Assembly (NCBI GenBank): GCA_016234955.1
Contig: JACRNN010000203.1
Location: forward strand, 1 to 14,144
Direction: 5' to 3'
DNA length: 14,144 bases
From: Deltaproteobacteria bacterium
Lineage (GTDB): Bacteria > Desulfobacterota > GWC2-55-46
Shown here: one piece after another, positions 1-6,600 of the stretch
Layout: the number at the start of each line of letters is the position of its first letter
How positions within the stretch are numbered: position 1 is the stretch's first letter
Program-made: the position numbers and the translations under genes
Notes under the pieces: model-generated
Told to the model about the DNA's origin: nothing
The model's input: the letters and a program-made list of their open reading frames with translations, nothing else
Databases searched by the model: none

Positions 1-1
1 A

Positions 2-385
2 CTTCCGTTCAGCGGCTTGGCGCTCCCCGTCTTTAAAGGCGGCTCATCCAGGTACACCCCACGGCTCGGGCTGAATCCGGGCGTAAAGTTCAGGAAGGTC
101 TCGTTCGACGAATGGTGGCACAAGCCCGTCATCGTCGACAGCCCCAAGGGGGTGGACATTTCACGCCGGGAGATAGTGATATCGGTATCGAACACCTACC
201 ACGGAGAGTTCGACCCGAGGCTGAACAAGGCGTACAACGAATTGATACTCAAAAACCGCCTCGACTGGGTGGATGAGAGCGCCGCTGTCCCTGAAGAGCT
301 CGTCGAGATAGAGTTTGCCGGCGCCAGGCATATCGCGTTCGAGTTGATAAGGTCGCTCGAAGAACAGACCCCGTATTATTTTTGA
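2..385 (+). CDS. 3' end of an unrecognised protein-coding gene
   Basis: The reading frame is open from the first complete codon in the window to a TGA at 383-385, so the gene is cut by the window edge and its true start lies outside. About 127 residues are visible. They are soluble in character, with no membrane segment, no Cys cluster and no signal peptide in view. Aromatic and charged stretches such as FDEWWHKPV and SNTYHGEFDPRLNKAYNEL look like an ordinary folded cytoplasmic domain. Codon use matches the neighbouring genes (AGG arginine, ATA isoleucine), which supports real coding. A TTG at position 17 is not a convincing start. I do not recognise the family and assign no function. A hairpin followed by a T-run about 50 nt downstream would end the transcript. 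Confidence 0.7.
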   Translation, partial: LPFSGLALPVFKGGSSRYTPRLGLNPGVKFRKVSFDEWWHKPVIVDSPKGVDISRREIVISVSNTYHGEFDPRLNKAYNELILKNRLDWVDESAAVPEELVEIEFAGARHIAFELIRSLEEQTPYYF

Positions 386-436
386 GCCCATCCGCCGGCC
401 CTCCCGCATCTCCCCTTCAACAAGCATAGCGAGCGG

Positions 437-465
437 ATTCTCCGCAGCTTGCTGCGGGGAATTTT
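437..465 (+). terminator. Probable intrinsic terminator after the first gene
   Basis: An 11-bp stem (437-447 with 452-462, one G-T pair) closes on a CTTG tetraloop and is followed by TTT before AACG. The T-run is short, so termination may be modest. The same stem may also be a dispersed intergenic repeat, because such CCGCAGC/GCTGCGG hairpins recur in related genomes. Confidence 0.55.
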
Positions 466-474
466 AACGTCCTA

Positions 475-556
475 TTCAGTTATCGGTTATCGGTTGTCGG
501 CAAAAAAACGTCTTTATCCTTCACTGATAACTGAAAACAGATAACTGATAACCGAG
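475..556. repeat. Imperfect inverted repeat built from GGTTATC/GATAACC blocks
   Basis: The left part (about 475-500) carries repeated GTTATCGG blocks. The right part (about 522-555) carries their complements, ACTGATAACTGA and CAGATAACTGATAACCGA. Positions 483-500 match the reverse complement of 538-555 at 15 of 18 bases. It forms a long cruciform or stem in the non-coding gap before the hemerythrin gene. No protein is encoded. A perfect 12-bp palindrome, GCGGCATGCCGC, lies just after it at 578-589. The function is unknown; the composition is typical of dispersed intergenic repeat families. Confidence 0.6.
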
Positions 557-715
557 ATGGAGTTTATACGGTCAGACGCGGCATGCCGCAAAAACGCGGA
601 TAATTCGGATGTTTTTAGTCCAATACAAAATAACTAAAGGAATTCCGGTAGTTGCCGAAATAGATATTAATATGGTGTCGTATTATTTTTCTAAACAAAA
701 GGAGGAGGAAATATC

Positions 716-1144
716 ATGGCCCTTGAGTGGAACGACCGTTTTGCCGTAGGAGTGGATGAGATAGACAACCAGCACAAGGAGCTGTTTAAAAGGGTCAACT
801 CCCTGGTGGATGCTATGACGCACAAAAGGGGCAAGGACGAGATAGCAGGCGTATTCAAATTCCTTGAGAACTACGTGATAGCCCACTTCGGCGTGGAAGA
901 GCGCTGCATGGCCCGGTACAATTACCCTGATTCGGCCGTCCACAAGATCCAGCACAGCGAATTCATAAAGGCGTTCAACGATTTGAAGAAACGCTACGAC
1001 GAGGTCGGGGCAAGCTCGGACGTTGTTGTCATGAGCAACAGCAAGCTCGGCGGCTGGCTCAGGACCCACATACCGGTAACGGACAAGGCCCTCGGCACGT
1101 TCATACTGTCGCTGAAAGCGGAGATCGGCAGACTGGCTGTTTAG
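716..1144 (+). CDS. Bacteriohemerythrin (single-domain, non-haem di-iron O2-binding protein)
   Basis: This is a 142-residue hemerythrin-fold protein that should bind O2 reversibly at a carboxylate-bridged di-iron site in the cytoplasm. All expected iron ligands are visible: H20 (IDNQH), H57 and E61 (HFGVEE), H76 and H80 (HKIQH), and H118 and D123 (THIPVTDK). Their spacing is that of classical bacterial hemerythrins. The length is usual for a stand-alone bacteriohemerythrin, and no sensor, signal-peptide or membrane part is fused. The ATG at 716 is set by a very strong Shine-Dalgarno, GGAGGAGG at 701-708, which suggests high expression. A strong hairpin terminator follows at 1175, so the gene is probably monocistronic. 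In microaerophiles and anaerobes such proteins buffer, deliver or sense O2; which role applies here cannot be read from sequence. Confidence 0.95.
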   Translation: MALEWNDRFAVGVDEIDNQHKELFKRVNSLVDAMTHKRGKDEIAGVFKFLENYVIAHFGVEERCMARYNYPDSAVHKIQHSEFIKAFNDLKKRYDEVGASSDVVVMSNSKLGGWLRTHIPVTDKALGTFILSLKAEIGRLAV

Positions 1145-1174
1145 CGGCCTCCGGTAGAAAAAACATTAACGTCG

Positions 1175-1203
1175 AAAGGTCGGCTTGAAGGCCGGCCTTT
1201 TTT
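1175..1203 (+). terminator. Intrinsic terminator of the bacteriohemerythrin gene
   Basis: A 10-bp GC-rich stem (1175-1184 with 1191-1200, one G-T pair) with a 6-nt loop leads into a T6 run at 1198-1203. It lies 31 nt past the stop codon and has the classical rho-independent shape. Confidence 0.9.
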
Positions 1204-1300
1204 CTTTGCCGCCGCGGGGAGCTTCCCTTGACTTGGCCGTTCAGGTCTCTTAAGATGTAGGTTGCCTGTAGGTGCCTTCGCCGGTCAAACGGGTGCTTCC

Positions 1301-2194
1301 ATGTCCGAAGAAAAAAAAATCTCTACCGTCGGGGAGGCCCTCTCATGGGGCGTTGAGCGCCTCTCGAAGCACTCCATCCCCGACCCAGCCAATGAGGCCG
1401 AGTACCTCCTGACCCATCTCCTAAATTTCAAGAGGCATGAGCTTTTCTTGAACTCAGCGCGTCCGCTCGCCCCTGAGGAATCGCTCAAGTTCAGGGGGTA
1501 TATACACAGGAGGTCAAGGCGGGAGCCCGCGCAGTATATCACCGGAGAGGTCGAGTTCAGGGACCTTAAGCTGAAGGTCACGCACGCGACGTTGATACCG
1601 AGGCCCGAGACCGAGCTTGTAGTGGATGAGGCGCTGAAGGCGGCCTTTGCTCATGGGCTGGATAAGAGGATGGCCACGATAATTGACCTGTGCACAGGGA
1701 GCGGCTGCATGGCGGTGGCCGCGGCAAAGGAGCTGCCGCGGGCGGCGGTCTATGCGACCGATATCTCCAACGAGGCCCTAACGGTGGCGGAGGGGAACGC
1801 CTTGAGAAACGGCGTGGGCGGAAGGGTCAGGTTCCTCAAGGGGGACCTCTTCTCCCCTTTCATGGAGGCCGGCATGGATGTCCTGGCCGACATCATCCTC
1901 TCAAACCCGCCGTATGTCGCGAAGGCCGACTTCGAAAACCTCGCCCCGGAGGTAAAGGACCATGAGCCGGCGGACGCCCTCTACGGAGGGATCGACGGGC
2001 TCAACTTCTACAGGAGGATAATCAGGGGGGCCCCGGACTATCTTCTGCCCGGAGGGTTTCTCATAATGGAGCTCGGGTGGGGCCAATCGGAACAGGTAAA
2101 ACGCCTCGCCGAAGAGGACGGCTCTTACCGCGATATAGAGATAAAGAAGGACTACTCGGGTATAGACAGGATATTCGTGGCAAGGCTCAAATGA
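1301..2194 (+). CDS. prmC: Peptide chain release factor N5-glutamine methyltransferase
   Basis: PrmC (HemK family) uses S-adenosylmethionine to methylate the glutamine of the GGQ motif in class I release factors, which improves translation termination. From ATG 1301 it has 297 residues, close to the family norm. The N-terminal helical substrate-binding domain (about 1-95) is followed by IPRPETE at 99-105, the SAM-binding loop DLCTGSG at 129-135 and the catalytic NPPY at 202-205 that holds the target glutamine. ALYGGIDGLNFYR just after NPPY is also typical of PrmC. A TTG at 1262 would add 13 residues. I prefer ATG 1301 because homologous sequence starts just after it, but neither start has a clear Shine-Dalgarno. 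prmC often follows prfA, which is not adjacent here. The gene lies about 100 nt after a terminator and appears to be transcribed alone. Confidence 0.95.
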   Translation: MSEEKKISTVGEALSWGVERLSKHSIPDPANEAEYLLTHLLNFKRHELFLNSARPLAPEESLKFRGYIHRRSRREPAQYITGEVEFRDLKLKVTHATLIPRPETELVVDEALKAAFAHGLDKRMATIIDLCTGSGCMAVAAAKELPRAAVYATDISNEALTVAEGNALRNGVGGRVRFLKGDLFSPFMEAGMDVLADIILSNPPYVAKADFENLAPEVKDHEPADALYGGIDGLNFYRRIIRGAPDYLLPGGFLIMELGWGQSEQVKRLAEEDGSYRDIEIKKDYSGIDRIFVARLK

Positions 2195-2287
2195 GCCCGT
2201 AAAGAATCGTGACATCCCTGCTCCACGTCCCATCAGCCGTCCCGTCGCACCCCCATCTATACAGAGCGTCATAACTTCGCATACCCG

Positions 2288-2309
2288 ACCCACGCCGCTT
2301 GGCGTGGGT
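2288..2309. repeat. Perfect hairpin in the gap after prmC
   Basis: Nine base pairs, ACCCACGCC with GGCGTGGGT, close on a GCTT loop. No T-run follows on either strand, so it is not a standard intrinsic terminator, although it lies 94 nt past the prmC stop. It directly precedes the repeat-like block at 2314-2360. Confidence 0.6.
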
Positions 2310-2313
2310 GCCC

Positions 2314-2360
2314 CGGCTCCTCGGCTCGTCGTTGCGGCGTATACAAAAATACGCCTCACT
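2314..2360. repeat. Short intergenic repeat related to the element at 7939-8095
   Basis: This block holds a perfect 7-bp hairpin, GGCGTAT (2336-2342) with ATACGCC (2349-2355). It shares CGGCTCCTCG (2314-2323), GCGGCGTA and GCCTCACT with the larger element downstream of the barrel gene, where GGCGTAC (7992-7998) pairs with GTACGCC (8006-8012). The long terminal arms of the larger element are absent, so this would be a truncated or minimal relative. Confidence 0.45.
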
Positions 2361-2427
2361 CCTCTTATTCTTGACACGCCGCCATAACAGGACTAATATC
2401 ATCTAAAATATCCTTAAGTTCAAATCT

Positions 2428-2443
2428 TGTAACCTAAGTTACA
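2428..2443. promoter_or_regulatory. CRP/FNR-family-like operator upstream of the cytochrome operon
   Basis: A perfect dyad, TGTAAC-CTAA-GTTACA, is present. Read as TGTAA-N6-TTACA it differs from the E. coli CRP consensus (TGTGA-N6-TCACA) at one base per half-site. Its centre (2435.5) lies at -41.5 if the -10 box is 2465-2470 and +1 is 2477, which is the standard class II activator position. The likely ligand is a CRP/FNR-superfamily regulator sensing redox state, NO or O2. Which member binds is unknown. Confidence 0.5.
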
Positions 2444-2464
2444 TAACGCGGAAGGCATACATAA

Positions 2465-2470
2465 TATATT
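2465..2470 (+). promoter_or_regulatory. Probable -10 box of the cytochrome operon promoter
   Basis: TATATT at 2465-2470 lies in an AT-rich patch (ATAATATATTTTAG), with a predicted start near 2477. No good TTGACA-like -35 is present, as expected for an activator-dependent promoter, and the dyad at 2428-2443 covers that area. An overlapping alternative -10, TAATAT at 2462-2467, would use GTTACA (2438-2443) as -35 with an 18-nt spacer. Confidence 0.45.
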
Positions 2471-2512
2471 TTAGTGAAACCCTCGGTAGACGCGCCGCGG
2501 CCCGGACCAGAT

Positions 2513-2571
2513 AAGCCGTCCTGGAGCAGGCTCCAGGGTGTTCTAAGCACGGCTTGCACGGCAAAGCTGTG
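2513..2571 (+). promoter_or_regulatory. Structured 5' leader with competing stems
   Basis: AAGCCGT (2513-2519) can pair with ACGGCTT (2549-2555), enclosing a perfect 7-bp hairpin, CCTGGAG-CAGG-CTCCAGG (2520-2537). Alternatively CACGGCT (2548-2554) can pair with AGCTGTG (2565-2571, one G-T pair). The two pairings share 2549-2554 and exclude each other, as in a switching leader. I compared it by eye with c-di-GMP-I and cobalamin riboswitches and could not fit it to either consensus. Confidence 0.35.
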
Positions 2572-2617
2572 GGGAATCAGCCACCGAAGAAAACATTAAA
2601 AATCCCTTCCGAGGAAT

Positions 2618-2641
2618 ATGAACGCGGGAGACTTACGATGA
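2618..2641 (+). CDS. Possible leader mini-ORF of seven codons
   Basis: ATG 2618 opens a seven-codon frame (MNAGDLR) whose TGA (2639-2641) overlaps the ATG (2638-2640) of the membrane cytochrome gene. GAGG at 2611-2614 is only 3 nt from its ATG, which is a poor spacing. The GGAG that would serve the main gene (2627-2630) lies inside it. It may be a translational-coupling leader or a coincidence. Confidence 0.2.
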   Translation: MNAGDLR

Positions 2642-3609
2642 TCAACACGGCAACCCCTGTCTCAGCCGGGCGGAACGAAGCAGGACCTGTCAAACAGGAG
2701 ACTGCGGTGCAAATGGCCGCGGCAAGGACCGGGCCGAGCCTTGAATGGGCCATGGCGCTGACGGTCGTCCTGCTCGTCGCGGCCGGGGCCTACGAGAGCT
2801 ACACCGAGACGCGCGCGCCCGGGTACAGCGTCCTCGGCGTCTTGCAGGCGCGCGGGTACCTCAAGGCATACCAGGCGGCATACGAGCCGGGCAAGGGCGT
2901 ATGGCGGGCGCTCGGTTGGACCGGTTCGTCCATGATGGTATTGATGATGCTCTACAGCCTGAGGAAGAGGCTCTCGTTCATGAGGTCGCTCGGCTCGATG
3001 CGCCTGTGGCTCTCGGCCCATATGTTCCTCGGCATAATCGGCCCGGTCCTCGTCACGTTCCATACCACTTTCAAGCTCCACGGGATAATCGCCACAAGCT
3101 TCTGGTGCATGATAGTGACGGCAATCTTCGGGATACTGGGCAGGTATATCTATGTGCAGATACCGAGGGGGATATCCGGAGCCGAGCTCGGCGTCAAGGA
3201 GATAGACGCGGCGATAGCCGATATCGAGATGGAATACGGCAGGTATCTCGGCAGGGAAAGCCGGATAGGGCTTCTCGACGGGGTATCCCTGGCGCAGGGT
3301 GAAGACAAGGACAAAAGCGTCCTCGGAGCGCTTTTGCTCATGGTCAGGAACGACATATCCAACATCGTCAGCATAAGGCGCCTCAATAAGGCGCTCAAGA
3401 GCCGCTTCAACCTCGCGTCAAACGAGAGGAGGAGGCTTATCTGGCTGTTGAAGACCAGGGCCTCGCTCATAAGGCGCAAGAACCTGCTCTCCACTTCGCA
3501 CAGGCTGCTCCACTACTGGCACGTTTTCCACATCCCGCTGGCCGGGGTGATGTTCCTGATAATGTTCCTCCACGTCATCGTTTATTACGTCTTCAGGACG
3601 CGAATTTAG
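2638..3609 (+). CDS. Integral membrane protein, probable di-haem cytochrome b quinol oxidase subunit
   Basis: From ATG 2638 (GGAG at 2627-2630, 7-nt spacing) the protein has 323 residues. About five membrane helices are visible: near 36-53, 95-107, 123-143, 149-172 and 297-318. A positively charged loop of about 115 residues (173-288) should be cytoplasmic by the positive-inside rule. Helices 3 and 5 each carry His pairs 14 residues apart, H128/H142 and H298/H312. This H-X13-H pattern ligates two stacked haems in quinol-oxidising cytochrome b subunits. More histidines lie nearby (H148, H288, H292, H295). I do not recognise a named family and infer the role from these pairs. The giant cytochrome gene starts about 60 nt downstream on the same strand, so the likely job is passing quinol electrons to periplasmic haems. 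A TTG at 2554 would extend the frame but runs through the leader RNA and is less likely. Confidence 0.75.
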   Translation: MINTATPVSAGRNEAGPVKQETAVQMAAARTGPSLEWAMALTVVLLVAAGAYESYTETRAPGYSVLGVLQARGYLKAYQAAYEPGKGVWRALGWTGSSMMVLMMLYSLRKRLSFMRSLGSMRLWLSAHMFLGIIGPVLVTFHTTFKLHGIIATSFWCMIVTAIFGILGRYIYVQIPRGISGAELGVKEIDAAIADIEMEYGRYLGRESRIGLLDGVSLAQGEDKDKSVLGALLLMVRNDISNIVSIRRLNKALKSRFNLASNERRRLIWLLKTRASLIRRKNLLSTSHRLLHYWHVFHIPLAGVMFLIMFLHVIVYYVFRTRI

Positions 3610-3670
3610 GGGCGCACGGTAGACGCTTTTCACAGAATATTACGCCTTGATGCGGGGAGCCGGTTTTTCC

Positions 3671-6600
3671 ATGAAATACGCCAATAGTTTTTTCGCCATC
3701 GCCATTGTCCTTATCATACAGACCGCGGCATGGGCCGCGGACGATATCGGCTCGCTCATCAATCCCGGCGACCTCGCGAGCGCCCACTCGAAATACGAAG
3801 GGATAAAGAACTGCACAAAGTGCCACAGGCTTAGAGGCGGCATCCCTGACAACAATTGCCTCGATTGCCATGAAAAGCTCGCGAAGCAGATAGCTTCGAG
3901 GCGCGGCGTACATGCGAAGTATACCGACCCCTGCATCAAATGCCACACCGACCACAAGGGCAGGGACTTCAAGATAATCTCCTTCGACAAGGACAAATTC
4001 GACCATGGCCGCACGGACTATCCGCTGAAGGACAGGCACGCCAGGGTCGACTGCGCCAAGTGCCATAAAAAAACCGGGGTATACGGCGGGCTCTCAACGG
4101 AGTGCGTCTCCTGCCATACGGACGCGCACAAAAAACAGCTCAGTGAGGACTGCTCCCGCTGCCACAACATAGCGGGATGGAAGGATACCGGGCGGTTCAA
4201 CCACAACCTCGGTTCGGCCTACGCGCTCACAGGCAGGCATACCGACGTCAAATGCATAAAGTGCCATTCCCAGGGCCGCTACAAGCCGCTTGAGTACAAG
4301 AGTTGCAAGGACTGCCACAAGGACGTCCACAAGGGCCAGTTCAAGGACAGGACCTGCGAGTCCTGCCACAGCGTCAACGGCTGGAAGACCACCTCATTTG
4401 ACCACAACTCAGCCGGTTACAATGGGTATAAGCTCGAGGGCAAACACCTGAAAACCCCGTGCGACAAGTGCCACCAGCAGGGAAAATTCAAACCGCTTGC
4501 CTACAAGACCTGCAAGGACTGCCACAACGACGTCCACAAGGGCCAGTTCAAGGACAGGACCTGCGAGTCCTGCCACAGCGTAAACGACTGGAAGACCACC
4601 TCATTTGACCACAACTCGCCGGAGTACAAGGGGTATAAGCTCGAGGGCAAGCACCTTAAAACCCCGTGCGCCAAGTGCCACCAGCAGGGCAAATTCAAGC
4701 CGCTTGCCTACAAGACCTGCAAGGACTGCCACAACGACGTCCACAAGGGCCAGTTCAAGGACAGGACCTGCGAGTCCTGCCACAGCGTAAACGGCTGGAA
4801 GGCCACCTCATTTGACCACAACTCAGCCGAGTATAAGGGGTATAAGCTCGAGGGCAAGCACCTTAAAACCCCGTGCGACAAGTGCCACCAGCAGGGCAAA
4901 TTCAAGCCGCTTGCCTACAAGACCTGCAAGGACTGCCACAACGACGTCCACAAGGGCCAGTTCAAGGACAGGACCTGCGAGTCCTGCCACAGCGTCAACG
5001 GCTGGAAGGCCACCTCATTTGACCACAACTCGCCGGAGTACAAGGGGTATAAGCTCGAAGGAAAACACCTGAAGACCCCGTGCGATAAGTGCCACCAGCA
5101 GGAAAAATACAGGCCCGTAGACACTGCCTGCAAAAGTTGCCACGCAAAGGACGACACTCACAAGAACGAGCTTGGGGCGCTGTGCGACAAATGCCATACG
5201 GCCAATGACTGGAAGAAGACCACGCTCAGGCACAACACCCAGACGCGATTCCCGCTCATCGGCAAACATACGGATACGCCGTGCGAGAAGTGCCACACGA
5301 ACAAGAGGTACAAATCGAAGGACGATAAGTGCGCCGACTGCCATAAGGACGTCCACAAGGGCAAGTTCAAGGAGGAGTGCGGTTCCTGCCACACCCAGGT
5401 TGACTGGGCGCCGAGGAAGTTCGACCACAGAAAGATGACCGGGTACGCCCTGGGCGGCGTGCACAACGACATACTCTGCGCCAACTGTCATACCGCGAAG
5501 GACGACTACAGGAAGGTAAACCGCTATTGCGGCCAGTGCCACGTCGACCCGCACCTGAACCAGTTCGGCATGATGGATTGCGAGAAGTGCCATGGACAGA
5601 GCTCATGGAACCCGGTGGCGTTCAGGCACAGCGGCACCGGCTTTCCCCTTACCGGGCAGCACCGCGCGGCCGAATGCTCAAGCTGCCACAAGAACCGCAT
5701 CTACAGGAACACCCTAACGATATGCTACAACTGCCACGCCCAACAATACGCGTCCGCGCCGAACCACCTGGCGAGGTCGTACAGCAGGGATTGCACGCAG
5801 TGCCATGACACCTTCTTCAACTCATGGAACTTCAGCCACCGCTCCATAAACTCCGGCTGCTCCACCTGCCACCTGAACAGCAGGCCCTCGTCGCACACGG
5901 CCAACCCGACCATGTACCCGACCACCTGCGAGAGCTGCCACACCTCGACCACGACGTGGAGCGCGCACAGCCACATAACTGCGTCAACGGGGTGCGCCAC
6001 CTGCCACCTGAACAGCAGGCCGTCGTCGCACACCGCCGACCCGACCATGTACCCGACCACATGCGAGAGCTGCCACACCTCGACCACGACGTGGAGCGCG
6101 CACAGTCACACAACTGCGTCAACGGGGTGCTCGACCTGCCACCTGAACAGCAGGCCGTCGTCGCACACCGCCGACACCGTGAAATACCCGATAACCTGCG
6201 AGTTATGCCATAATTCCACGACCACATGGACTTCTCACCAGCATACGTCCACGTCGGGTTGCTCGACCTGCCACATAAACGCAAGGCCCTCGACTCACAC
6301 CGCCAACCCGACCAGGTACACCACCACGTGCGAGACCTGCCATAAATACCCCACGTGGACGTTCTCTCATTCAACGGTCTCCACCACGTGCTCCACCTGC
6401 CATTCAACGGACGCGCCCGCGGCGCACCTGACCTACAGCGCATACTTCGGCACGAGTTGCCAGAACTGCCATACGTACCCGGCATGGACGACGGCGACCA
6501 TAAACCATTCCTCCTTCACCACGTTCCCCACGAGCCACAAGGGGTACTCCAAGTGCTCGGACTGCCATCCCACGCAGCAGTACAACAACGGCTACTGCAT

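Noticed and set aside
614..638. TTTAGT-N13-ACTAAA dyad upstream of bacteriohemerythrin as an operator, and a sigma54 site nearby
   Set aside because: The arms are short and AT-rich with a long spacer, and the GG and GC elements do not have the 10-nt separation needed for sigma54. Chance is a sufficient explanation.
2477..2637. c-di-GMP-I or cobalamin riboswitch upstream of the cytochrome operon
   Set aside because: GGCAAAGC and GGGGAATCAGCCAC look suggestive, but the order and spacing of conserved blocks do not match either family, so no class is assigned.
4501..5157. Series of minus-strand reading frames of 65-80 codons across the cytochrome gene
   Set aside because: They repeat with the 207-bp period and are mirror frames of the tandem array, rich in Trp and Leu from reverse-read CXXCH codons.
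4294..6259. CRISPR array, because of regular repeats
   Set aside because: The 207-bp and 135-bp periods are in frame, encode haem-binding units and have no variable spacers between short identical repeats.
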